Source: Myxococcales bacterium (lineage in GTDB: Bacteria; Myxococcota_A; Polyangia; Polyangiales; Houyiibacteriaceae). From it: a DNA stretch of 46,940 bases. The position numbers and the translations under genes were made by a program. Positions within the stretch are counted from its first letter, which is position 1. Every line of letters starts with the position of its first letter. Below, in pieces: positions 8,476 through 16,838 of the stretch. The notes beneath the pieces were generated by a model that saw nothing but the letters and a program-made list of their open reading frames with translations, did not search any database and was not told where the DNA came from. The stretch is taken from contig JAHBWH010000052.1 in assembly GCA_019637115.1 (NCBI GenBank), positions 1 through 46,940 of the forward strand, written 5' to 3'.

Positions 8476-11400
8476 TCAGAACGACAGGCGCATCGAGTTC
8501 CCGTTGCGGAGGTCCACCCGGACGAGCGACTTGCCTTCGTGCACCAAGATCGGATCGTTCGTCGCGGGGTCGAGCCAGAAGCCGCCGAGGTTCTGGTAGC
8601 CCCCCTCGAGCACGCCCCCGAGGCAGGTGTCGCGCCACGGCACCTCCGCGTTGCTCGAGCGGCAGTACGCCTCCGTGCGGTTGCCCGTCGCGAGGTCGAT
8701 CGCGGTCATCCCTCGGTAGCTCTGGATGCCCGTCGCCCACATGATCTGGCGCGCCTCGTCCCACGCGAGCCAGCGCTGACCGATGCCGCCGAAGTTCGTC
8801 GGCCCGTCGCCGAGCAGCCCGTATGAGGTCGACGCGCTGCTCATCCGGAACCGGTTCCCGGTCGCGAGATCGATCCGGAAGAGCGCCTTGTACACGTCGT
8901 TCAAGACGTAGAGCTGCCCCTCGCGCAGCACGAAGCCGGCGTAGAAGCCACGATCGAGATCGTAGCCCCCACCGATCGACTGCCCGGCGTGGGCGTTGAG
9001 CGCGCCAGCGCCCGAGCGCGTGACGAAGTCGCAGCGGGATCCGTCGGCCGCGACGCGCACGATCCCCACGCCCTCCGAGTAGGGGCCGGCGCCACGGAAA
9101 CCGAGGAAGAACTCCCCGCTCGGGCCGACGCCAAAGACGCGCTCGTGGTAGCTCACCGAGACGCGCGCCGGATCGCCGCTCGCGCACTGCCCGAAGCTCG
9201 AGTCCCGGCCCCGCCAGACGCGCGTTCGGGCGCCAGTCGTCGGGTTTACGCGGAAGATCTCGAGGTCGGCTGCCATGACGGGCGCGCTGAGGGCGTAGAG
9301 GTTCCCGTCGGGGCCGCGCGCGACGTCGAGCACGCGCTGCATCGAGGGCCCCGTCCCGGTCTCCTGGAGGCCCGCCGAGGGATCGAGGTATCCCCCCGAG
9401 ACGATGCGTCGGTTCCCCGTGTCGAGGTGCACCGCCATCACGAGGCCACGGTTCGGATGGGACGCACTCGACCAGCTCACGCCGACGAAGAGCTCGCGAC
9501 CGACGACGACGCCGCCGTTCAGGCTCGACTGCGGCAGGCTGCGGACGTCGGGCCCGGCGCCGAGCCGCGTGGCGGGCGGCACGTAGATGAGCCCCACGCA
9601 GCGATCGACGATGCCGGAGCTCGGCGCGCGGTTGACGAAGCAGCGGCAGTCCGCGGGCAGCTCCGTCTGCAGCTCGATGTCCTGCACGAGCGGGCAAGAG
9701 TCCTGCCAATGCGGGCTCGCGCGGTCCGCGACCGAGCTCCGGCACTCGGGCGGCCCCCCGATCGTGTTGCAGGTCACGCGACCGGGGCACGCCTCGGCCA
9801 CCTCGGACGGCGCGCCGCAGCTGTCGAGCCAGTAGAGGTCCCCCTGGTAGCAGCCCTGCGAAGCGCGCTGGGTGCAGCTCGGCTCGGAGCCGGACGGCGG
9901 CGCGACGCACGCCGCGCTCGCGCCGAGCTCGAGGCATGGCGCCGTCGCGGGGCAGGTGACCCGAAGCGCGAGACGGTTGCCGCAGGAGTCGTAGTCGTAG
10001 ACGTCGCCGCCCGAGCAGCCGAGGCGCGCCCCCGGGGCGCACACGCAGCTCGCGCTGCTCCCCGACGCCACGCACACCTGCCCGGCCTCGCAGTCGGTCA
10101 CGAGCTCGCTCGACCCACCGCGAGCGTCGCAGCGACGCACCGAACCCGCCTCGCAGAAGGCGGAGCCCGCGACACAGACACGCGGCGCGCAGACACCATC
10201 GGCGCAATGTTCGTTCGCGCCGCACTCGCTGGCGCCGAGGCAGGGGGTCGCCATCGAGACGTTGAGGCACGCCGGACCGTCGGCGCCGTCGACGCAAACC
10301 TCGGGGAAGCTGCACGCCCGCACGAAGCTCCCGCGGTTGCCGCACGAGTCGAAGCGATGGATCGAGCTGCCCGAGCAACCGAGCGAGAACGAGGGCTCGC
10401 AGAGGCAAGCCGCGGCGCCGCGCGCGGTGGAGCAGATCTGCCCTCCGGTGCAGTCTTCTTGCGCGACCCACGCGAGGCCCCGCGCGTTGCAGCGCTCGAC
10501 CGAGCTGCCGGCGCAGCGAGTCGCCCCCGGCGCGCAGAGGCGCGGCGCGCACACGCCGCCTTCGCAGACGCTGCCGCTCCCACATTGGCTGTCGCTCGAG
10601 CACGAGGTGCGCATCGCGCACGTCGCCGTGTCCGCGGTGGCGGTGCACACGAGCGGCGCCGCGCAGCTCTGCACGAGCGCGCCCCGCGCCCCGCACGAGT
10701 CGAAGTGGTAGACGTTGTCGCCCGAGCAGCCGACGCTCGCGTTCGCCCGGCACTCGCAGCGCGCCGTGCCCGAGGAGACGGCGCACTCGCGGCCCCCGGT
10801 GCACTCGCTCAGGACCGCCCACCCCGAACCTCGCGTATTGCAGCGCTCCGCGCGTGGCCCGGCGCAGCGCTGCGCGCCCGGGGTACAGACGCGCGGCACG
10901 CAGGTCCCGGCGTCGTTGCAGAAATCGCCCGCCCGGCAGTGGCTGTCCTGGCTGCAGACCGGCCGGAGCCCGCACGTCGGCGCACCCCCCGACGGGTCGA
11001 GGCAGACCTCGGGCTCGTCGCAGCGGGTCGCGAGCGCGCCCCGCACCCCGCACGAGTCGAAGTGGTAGATGTCGGTCGCGAAGCAACCCCGCGTGGCGTT
11101 CGGCGTGCACGCGCACCGCGCCAAGCCAGCGCTCACGGCGCACGTTCGGCCCACTCCACAATCGTCGAGGCGCTCCCACCCCGAGCCGCGCGCGTCGCAG
11201 CGCTGCGCCTGCTGACCCTCGCAGCGCTGGGCGCCAGGCGTGCAAACACGCGGGACGCAGGTTCCCCCGTTACAGAAGCGCCCTCCGCCGCATTCGCCGT
11301 CGCGCGTACACGAGATGCGCGGCGCGCAGACCGCGCCTTCGGGACCTTCGAGGCACTCCTCGACGCCCGAGCAGGTGACGACCCGCGACGTCGGCGTCCC

Positions 11401-12414
11401 GCAGGAGTTGAAGACCCAGACGCTCCCCTCGTGACAACCACGCCGGACCGCGGGCGCGCAGCGACAATCCGCTCCCGGATCGGAGGCCAGCGGCGTGCAG
11501 AGGCGCCCCTCGCCCACTTCGCTGCAGTCCTGCACGACCCGGTACCCGCTCCCCTCCGCGTTGCAGACCATCACGACGTTACCCTCGCAGAAGCGGCGAG
11601 AGTTCGGGTTGCTCGGGAGCGGCGGCGTGCAGACGTCCGGCACGCACCGCCCGTCGAGACAGTAGTCCTGCTGCCAGCAGCCCGCGGAGGTGGTGCACGT
11701 CAGGGGCTTCGAGCAACGCACGCCCGCTTCGTCCGAGAGACAGCGCTCGGGGAGCTGACAATCCTCGACGCGCAGAAGCCGCGTCCCGCAGGAGTCGTAC
11801 TCGTAGATGTCGTTGTCGATCGTGGCGCAGCCGACCTCGCCGAGGCGGACGCATTGACACGAGGCGTAGGGCTCGATCTCTCGCTCGTTGCAGACCCGGC
11901 CATCGGTGCAGGGGCTCTCCGAGTAGTCGCCGCCCGTGAGCGAGCAGCGTCGTACCGTGTTGTTCTCGCAGAAGTTGCGGCCCTCTGGCCCCGTCGGGTC
12001 GCAGATCTTCGGCAGGCAGACCCGCGAGTCGAAGAGGTCGCAGAACTCCCACGCCTCGCAGTCCGCGCCCGAGCTGCACGGCCGCGGCGGCGAGCCCCCG
12101 TCGCCGCCCCCATCGTCGACGGGGACTTCACCGTCCGTGGGCGGAGGGGAGCCGCCGTCGCGCCCGGCGTCCCCGGCCGGCGCCTCGCACGTCGCCGCAC
12201 CCATCGCCTCGACGCAGACGAGGTCGGGCCCGCACGTCGCGACGACCCCCCAGCGGCTGTCGGACCGGCAACGCTCCACCGCCGCACCGTCCGCCGAGCA
12301 GCGGGTCTCGTCCCGCACCTCGCAGCGCCCGTCGTCGTCGACCGGCCCACAAGCAGCGAGCGCGACGAGCGCCCAAGATAGCGAGATGCGACTGAGGTCG
12401 GCGCGCAGCGTCAT
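8476..12414 (-). CDS. large Cys-rich repeat lipoprotein with propeller-like C-terminus
   Basis: A 1312-residue predicted outer-surface lipoprotein. The signal peptide ends in the lipobox LAAC, after about 20 residues. A Gly/Pro/Asp linker at roughly 80-115 leads to seven Cys-rich modules, each ending in a (D/N)SCG motif such as YHFDSCGARGAL, and many containing PRVCTPGAQRC and CNxRGSGW stretches. From about residue 905 the protein changes to a region with at least four IDLATGNR-like repeats (ending VDLRNGNSMRLSF), suggesting a beta-propeller. ATG 12414 has an AGGGTG ribosome site; the in-frame GTG at 12423 would overlap it. Function is unknown. The modular layout is typical of myxobacterial surface proteins, and binding or adhesion is only inferred. 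Confidence 0.85.
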   Translation of the reverse strand: MTLRADLSRISLSWALVALAACGPVDDDGRCEVRDETRCSADGAAVERCRSDSRWGVVATCGPDLVCVEAMGAATCEAPAGDAGRDGGSPPPTDGEVPVDDGGGDGGSPPRPCSSGADCEAWEFCDLFDSRVCLPKICDPTGPEGRNFCENNTVRRCSLTGGDYSESPCTDGRVCNEREIEPYASCQCVRLGEVGCATIDNDIYEYDSCGTRLLRVEDCQLPERCLSDEAGVRCSKPLTCTTSAGCWQQDYCLDGRCVPDVCTPPLPSNPNSRRFCEGNVVMVCNAEGSGYRVVQDCSEVGEGRLCTPLASDPGADCRCAPAVRRGCHEGSVWVFNSCGTPTSRVVTCSGVEECLEGPEGAVCAPRISCTRDGECGGGRFCNGGTCVPRVCTPGAQRCEGQQAQRCDARGSGWERLDDCGVGRTCAVSAGLARCACTPNATRGCFATDIYHFDSCGVRGALATRCDEPEVCLDPSGGAPTCGLRPVCSQDSHCRAGDFCNDAGTCVPRVCTPGAQRCAGPRAERCNTRGSGWAVLSECTGGRECAVSSGTARCECRANASVGCSGDNVYHFDSCGARGALVQSCAAPLVCTATADTATCAMRTSCSSDSQCGSGSVCEGGVCAPRLCAPGATRCAGSSVERCNARGLAWVAQEDCTGGQICSTARGAAACLCEPSFSLGCSGSSIHRFDSCGNRGSFVRACSFPEVCVDGADGPACLNVSMATPCLGASECGANEHCADGVCAPRVCVAGSAFCEAGSVRRCDARGGSSELVTDCEAGQVCVASGSSASCVCAPGARLGCSGGDVYDYDSCGNRLALRVTCPATAPCLELGASAACVAPPSGSEPSCTQRASQGCYQGDLYWLDSCGAPSEVAEACPGRVTCNTIGGPPECRSSVADRASPHWQDSCPLVQDIELQTELPADCRCFVNRAPSSGIVDRCVGLIYVPPATRLGAGPDVRSLPQSSLNGGVVVGRELFVGVSWSSASHPNRGLVMAVHLDTGNRRIVSGGYLDPSAGLQETGTGPSMQRVLDVARGPDGNLYALSAPVMAADLEIFRVNPTTGARTRVWRGRDSSFGQCASGDPARVSVSYHERVFGVGPSGEFFLGFRGAGPYSEGVGIVRVAADGSRCDFVTRSGAGALNAHAGQSIGGGYDLDRGFYAGFVLREGQLYVLNDVYKALFRIDLATGNRFRMSSASTSYGLLGDGPTNFGGIGQRWLAWDEARQIMWATGIQSYRGMTAIDLATGNRTEAYCRSSNAEVPWRDTCLGGVLEGGYQNLGGFWLDPATNDPILVHEGKSLVRVDLRNGNSMRLSF

Positions 12415-12471
12415 CGACGTCACCCTACGCCCACGGCGCGCCTCGAGGTGGCGTCGTTCCCTTACTCGTCC

Positions 12472-13395
12472 TTACAGGGCTGCGCCCCCGCCGACGCCCA
12501 CGAGAGACACGATCCGTTGCCGGAGCCAGCGGTGGCTCGAGTCCTCGCGACGAGAGGCAGAGAACAGGAGCCCAAAGCGGATCTCGGGCAGGTCGATCGG
12601 CGCGGCCAGCGTGGCGAGCCCTGCCGGGGGATAGGACTCGACGAGGCTGCGTGGAACGGTTGTCACGAGGTCGCTCACCGATACGACCGCGAGCGCCGTC
12701 TGGAACGATGGCGTGCGCAGCACCACGTGCCGCTCGTGCCCGAGCGCGGCGAGGCGATCGTCGACGATCCCGCCCGGCAGCCCGCGCGGGGAGACGAGGA
12801 CGTGGCGGGCCGCCAAATAGCGTCGCAACGTCATCCGGCGCCCGTCGTGAAGACCGTCGCGCCGCACGACACAGACCAGCGGGTCACGCCGGAGGGCCCG
12901 GTACACGAGGCCCGCTCGCTCGCGAAATCGGCCCCCGATCGCGAGATCGGCGTCGCCTCGTTGTAAGGCATCCTCGAGCTCGTCTCCGAGCATGACGACC
13001 GACAGCTCGACCCCCGGGGCCTCGGCGCCGAGCGCCCTCATCAAGCCCGGAAGCACGACGAGCTCGGCGTAGTCGGCGGCGACCAACCGGAACGTCGTGC
13101 GCAACGTGGCCGGGTCGAAGGCCTCTTGCGGCCTGAAGACACGCTCGAGCGCAGCGCGCGCTTCCTCGAGCGGCACGCGCAACGCCAGCGCGCGCTCGGT
13201 CGGCACGAGTCGACGCCCGACGCGGACGAAGAGCGGGTCCTCGAAGACGTCCCGAAGACGCCGCAACGCGTGGCTGATCGCGCTCTGCGTGAGACCAAGC
13301 TCGCGGGCTGCGCGGACCGTGCTGGACGTCCGAAGCAGCGCGTCGAGCACCCGAAGCTGATTGAGATCCACGCCAGACCAATGATCAGCTCTCAT
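12472..13395 (-). CDS. LysR-family transcriptional regulator
   Basis: 307 residues. The N-terminal winged helix-turn-helix (about 10-68) reads DLNQLRVLDALL, then LGLTQSAISHALRRLR and FVRVGRRLVPT, the standard LysR DNA-binding domain. The rest is a periplasmic-binding-protein-like effector domain of normal length. It is divergent from the small lipoprotein gene at 13484, and an MDR oxidoreductase follows at 14189. LysR proteins usually act on the divergent neighbour and on themselves, so these two genes are the likely targets. The effector is unknown. ATG 13395 is used; an in-frame GTG at VDLNQL, eight codons in, is possible. Confidence 0.92.
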   Translation of the reverse strand: MRADHWSGVDLNQLRVLDALLRTSSTVRAARELGLTQSAISHALRRLRDVFEDPLFVRVGRRLVPTERALALRVPLEEARAALERVFRPQEAFDPATLRTTFRLVAADYAELVVLPGLMRALGAEAPGVELSVVMLGDELEDALQRGDADLAIGGRFRERAGLVYRALRRDPLVCVVRRDGLHDGRRMTLRRYLAARHVLVSPRGLPGGIVDDRLAALGHERHVVLRTPSFQTALAVVSVSDLVTTVPRSLVESYPPAGLATLAAPIDLPEIRFGLLFSASRREDSSHRWLRQRIVSLVGVGGGAAL

Positions 13396-13483
13396 GATTT
13401 ACCTGAATCGAATGAGCTAGATGATGACACGAACGCGCCTCAGGGTGGAGTCGTGGTCGCAAGACGCGACCGAGGAGGTGCTC
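13396..13483. promoter_or_regulatory. divergent promoter region of LysR regulator
   Basis: An 88-bp intergenic region between the divergent LysR and lipoprotein genes. It is noticeably AT-richer near the LysR start (ATGATTTACCTGAATCGAAT). The lipoprotein gene has a strong GAGGAGGT ribosome site at 13472-13479. The operator position is inferred from the divergent layout; I cannot name a definite palindrome. Confidence 0.4.
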
Positions 13484-14149
13484 ATGACGAAGAACGCAAT
13501 GTGTGTAATCGCGCTCTCCCTGCTCGCAATTGGTTCGACCGGCTGCGGGGACTCGACCCCCGCGACGCCCGACGCGACCACCGGCGGGGACGCGGGCGGC
13601 ATGCCGTCGCTCGACGGTGGCGCACCGCCGAGCCTGGACGGGCGATGGAGCAGCGACTGCTTGCCGTCGCCGCAAGCTGACGGCTCCACCCAGTACTTCC
13701 GGCTCGACTTCGATCTCGCGTCGGCGCGCTGGGACCTCGACTATGTCGTGCACGGCGACCCGGCGTGCGAGGTCCCGCTCGTGACTGTCAGCATCGCGGG
13801 GCCGTATACCCTCGAGCGGCCGTCCCCGACCGTCGCCGGGGCCTGGGAGGCGCGTTTCGGGTTCGAGCGAAAGACGATCCGCCCGGAGGTCGACGGGCTG
13901 CGTGACTTCCTGAACTCGCTCGACGGCTGTGGTGAGGCCGAGTTCGAGACTGGCGTCGCGCAGGACGTCTTCGCGAGCGGATGCCCGGCGTTCGGGCAGT
14001 ACCCCGAGAGCGTGTGTCCGGCGGACTACGATCTCGTGAAGCGCGAGGGCCAGGTCTTGCGTTTCGGGGAGCGCCCGGCAGACAACGACATGTGCACGCC
14101 GGAGAAGCGACCGACGACGCTCAGCCCGGTCGAGAATCGGCGACGTTGA
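13484..14149 (+). CDS. putative lipoprotein, unknown function
   Basis: 221 residues. A short signal peptide ends in a lipobox-like GSTGC, followed by a Thr/Ala/Asp/Gly linker to about residue 50. The rest is a globular domain with several cysteines (for example DGCGEAEF, SGCPAFG, SVCPADYDLV), probably disulphide-bonded and beta-rich. I do not recognise the family. ATG 13484 is set by a strong GAGGAGGT site and the signal peptide; an upstream in-frame ATG at 13421 would place 21 residues before the signal. It is divergent from the LysR gene and 39 bases before the MDR gene, so co-regulation is plausible. Confidence 0.75.
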   Translation: MTKNAMCVIALSLLAIGSTGCGDSTPATPDATTGGDAGGMPSLDGGAPPSLDGRWSSDCLPSPQADGSTQYFRLDFDLASARWDLDYVVHGDPACEVPLVTVSIAGPYTLERPSPTVAGAWEARFGFERKTIRPEVDGLRDFLNSLDGCGEAEFETGVAQDVFASGCPAFGQYPESVCPADYDLVKREGQVLRFGERPADNDMCTPEKRPTTLSPVENRRR

Positions 14150-14188
14150 GCTCGAACGGGGTGGACTCTCGCAGAAATGGAGTCAGCG

Positions 14189-15154
14189 ATGCGACGTGTG
14201 TTGATGACCAAGAGCGGCGTTCCTCCCGTCGCGGTGGTGGAGGTCGTGGAGCAGGACGACGCAGAGCCGGGCGAGGGCGAGGTCCTGGTTGCGATCGCCG
14301 CGAGGCCCATCAACCCCGCAGACCTCCTCCTGCTCGAGGGCCGACACGTCTTCACCCCGACGCTCCCTGCACCGGTTGGCATCGAAGGTGCGGGGGTCGT
14401 CGTCGCCACGGGGCCGGGCACACGGCTCGCGGTCGGCACCCGGGTCGCCGTCCCCTTTGGTGGCACCTGGGTCGAGCAGATGGTCGTGTCCGAGGGGGAG
14501 CTCCTCCTCGTCCCGGACGAGGTCTCTCTCGAACAGGCCGCCATGCTCTCCGTCAACCCGTTCACGGCGGCAGGTCTCCTTGAAGGCCTCACGCGCGGCG
14601 ATTGGGTCGTTCAGAACGCGGGCACGTCGGCTGTCGCGCGCTGGGTGACCGCGCTTGCGTCGCGTCGTGGTCTTCGAACGATCTCGGTCGTTCGTCGCGC
14701 GAGCGTCGAGCGTGAGCTCTCCGACCTGGGCGCCGACGCAGTTCTCGTCGACGGCCCCGACCTCGCCGATCGAGTGCGCGGGCTGACGGCAGGCGGGGCC
14801 AAGCGCGCCCTCGACGCCGTAGCGGGCGAGGCGACCGGGCGGCTCCACGCTTGCCTCGCGGAAGGCGGCGAGCTCGTGGTCTACGGCCTGCTCGCGAGCG
14901 ACCAGGTCGTCGTCCCCGCCGCGCCCCTCATCTTCCGCGACGTGAACGTCCGGGGCTTCTCTCGGCTCCGAAGCCTGCGCGAGATTCCCGCAGAGCGGCG
15001 CGCCGAGATCGGCCTCGAGCTCTCGACGCTCGTCGCGACGGATGAGCGCTTCGTGACCGCGATCGAGGCGCGCTATCCTCTCCAGGACGTGCGCCTCGCG
15101 TTGGCCCACCACCTGCGGCCCGATCGGCGCGGCAAGGTGCTGCTGGTGAGCTGA
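14189..15154 (+). CDS. MDR-family NADPH-dependent quinone/enoyl reductase
   Basis: 321 residues, zinc-independent medium-chain dehydrogenase/reductase. RPINPADLLLLEGRH and PVGIEGAGVV mark the N-terminal catalytic domain. NPFTAAGLL and QNAGTSAVAR mark the start of the nucleotide-binding Rossmann fold; the QNxGxSAVxR form resembles the trans-2-enoyl-CoA reductase (MECR/ETR1) branch more than classic quinone oxidoreductases. It probably reduces an alpha,beta-unsaturated carbonyl or quinone with NADPH, but the substrate is not clear. GGAG six bases before ATG 14189 supports that start over ATG 14177. It lies downstream of the LysR-divergent lipoprotein, a likely regulon member. Confidence 0.85.
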   Translation: MRRVLMTKSGVPPVAVVEVVEQDDAEPGEGEVLVAIAARPINPADLLLLEGRHVFTPTLPAPVGIEGAGVVVATGPGTRLAVGTRVAVPFGGTWVEQMVVSEGELLLVPDEVSLEQAAMLSVNPFTAAGLLEGLTRGDWVVQNAGTSAVARWVTALASRRGLRTISVVRRASVERELSDLGADAVLVDGPDLADRVRGLTAGGAKRALDAVAGEATGRLHACLAEGGELVVYGLLASDQVVVPAAPLIFRDVNVRGFSRLRSLREIPAERRAEIGLELSTLVATDERFVTAIEARYPLQDVRLALAHHLRPDRRGKVLLVS

Positions 15155-15185
15155 GCGCGGACGGTCGAGCCCGTGGCGCGCAGGC

Positions 15186-16838
15186 TCAGCGGGGGCCGAC
15201 TCGTCGCGTGAAGTGCGGCTCGGCGGCCAAGGCCGCGATCACGTCCAGCAAGGGCTCGCCCGCGAGGAGCCGCGCTCGCGAGGTCTCCCCGAGGCAGACC
15301 TGCCCGCCGCCGCCGCCGAAGACGTAGCTCGTGAGCACGCCACTCACGCAGACACCGACATGCTCGCTACCAGCGAGCACCTCGGCGAGCTCTTCGGCGC
15401 CGTCGAAGCGATCACCCGTGAGCGGCACCGAGCCGTGCGCCTCGATGGCGAAGCCCGCCTCGTCCGCGCGCCACCGCCCCGCCTCGTCGAAATGCTCGAA
15501 GCCGAAGCCGATGGGATCGAAGTGATCGTGGCAGCTCGCGCAGACCTCGTGCGCCGTGTGCACGCGCTCGATCCGCTCGCGCGTCGTGTTCCCCTCCGCG
15601 CCCGAGATGTCGGTGCTCACGCCGGGCGGCGGCGGGGTCGGGTGCTGACAGAGCAGCGCCTCGTAGACGAGCAGGCCGCGCTTGGTCGGCGAGCTCGCGG
15701 TCACGTTCGCGAAGCCGGCGAGCAGCGAGCCCTGCGCGAGGAGGCCCACGCCCCGCCCCGCCGGACGCTCGACGACGCCCCACTCGCCCGCGGGCGCCGG
15801 GAAGCCGTAGAACGACGCGAGGGACGCATCGACGACGGTGAAGGGCGCCGTGAGCAGCTCGTCGAGCCCCCCCCGCCTCGTGTAGAGGACCTCCTCGAGG
15901 AAGCGCCGCGTCTCTTCGACCATCCGGTCGCGCACGTCGGTGAAGGCGGGGCCGAGGTTCTCCTTCGTCTTCGTCGCCACGTCCGCGAAGCCGAGCTGCT
16001 CGCGGAAGAACGCGAGGGTCACCGCGCGCCCCCCCGGCGTGTCGAGGAGCCGGCGGGCCTCGGCGACGCGCGCCTCGGGCATGTCCAGCTCGCCCGCCTC
16101 GGCGCGCGCGAGCAGCGCCGCGTCGGGCGCGGTGCCGCCGAACCCGTAGGCGAGCGCCGTCGCGAGCTCGTGGCCCCGCAGGCGTCGCTCGCCCTCCCCC
16201 TCGCCCAGCTCGTGACGGTAGAGGAAGCGCGGCGATTGGAGGAGCGCAACGAGCGCCCACTTCGCCCCCGTCGCGAAGTCGCTGCGCGCGGCGACGCCCT
16301 CGAGGTGACCGACGTAGCGCGCGCGCTCGTCGGTCGTCAGCGCGCGACGGAAGAGCCTCGGACCGAGGTCGTCCACGACGGCCTCCGCGCACGCGCGACC
16401 GCCGCTCGAGGCGCACGGCCATCGCGCGCCGATCCGGCCCGGCGCGGTCACGAGCGTCGCGAGCTCCTCCGCCGTCTCTTGCATCTCGCGGGCCGCCTGG
16501 GCGCTCACCCGCAGGGTGCTCGCGTCGTTGCTGAAGCCTCGCTCGCGTGGATCGGCGCCGAGCCGCGGCCCCGCCCAATCCGTCGCCTCCGGAAAGACGT
16601 CGCGGAGCGTCCGCTCGATCTCGCCGCGCGTGAGGCGCCGAAGGAGCGGCGGACCCACCTCGCTCGCGTCGCAACGCGCGAGCGGATCGGCCGGAGGAGG
16701 CAAGCTCGGGTCCTCGATGCCCGGGTCGCTCGGCGGGCGCGGGCGCGGCTCGCGGCCCTCGCCGCCCGCGTCACCGATGGCGCCCGAGCAGGCACAGACG
16801 ATCGCGAGGATCCACGAGGCCGAGGCGTAGCGCGTCAT
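15186..16838 (-). CDS. DUF1592-family secreted protein with CxxCH motif
   Basis: 550 residues with a lipoprotein-like N-terminus (WILAIVCACSG) and a Pro-rich linker. Its blocks match the planctomycete cytochrome-associated families: LTRGEIERTLRDVF (DUF1587), RLFRRALTTDERARYVGHL (DUF1595), LQSPRFLYRHE (DUF1592), a DUF1588 block with CASCHDHFDPIGFGFEHFD, and a DUF1585-like end. CASCH is a potential c-type haem site. Its ATG overlaps the stop of the DUF1552 gene by four bases (ATGA), so the two are translationally coupled. Such pairs are common in planctomycetes and myxobacteria; the biochemical role is not established. The frame stays open far upstream, but only inside the partner gene. Confidence 0.88.
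   Translation of the reverse strand: MTRYASASWILAIVCACSGAIGDAGGEGREPRPRPPSDPGIEDPSLPPPADPLARCDASEVGPPLLRRLTRGEIERTLRDVFPEATDWAGPRLGADPRERGFSNDASTLRVSAQAAREMQETAEELATLVTAPGRIGARWPCASSGGRACAEAVVDDLGPRLFRRALTTDERARYVGHLEGVAARSDFATGAKWALVALLQSPRFLYRHELGEGEGERRLRGHELATALAYGFGGTAPDAALLARAEAGELDMPEARVAEARRLLDTPGGRAVTLAFFREQLGFADVATKTKENLGPAFTDVRDRMVEETRRFLEEVLYTRRGGLDELLTAPFTVVDASLASFYGFPAPAGEWGVVERPAGRGVGLLAQGSLLAGFANVTASSPTKRGLLVYEALLCQHPTPPPPGVSTDISGAEGNTTRERIERVHTAHEVCASCHDHFDPIGFGFEHFDEAGRWRADEAGFAIEAHGSVPLTGDRFDGAEELAEVLAGSEHVGVCVSGVLTSYVFGGGGGQVCLGETSRARLLAGEPLLDVIAALAAEPHFTRRVGPR

Noticed and set aside
8989-12381. A 1130-codon open frame on the plus strand opposite the large lipoprotein gene
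   Set aside because: Antisense shadow of a GC-rich gene: no signal peptide, domain or sensible start, and the composition is Arg/Ala/Glu. The minus-strand protein has a lipobox and repeats.
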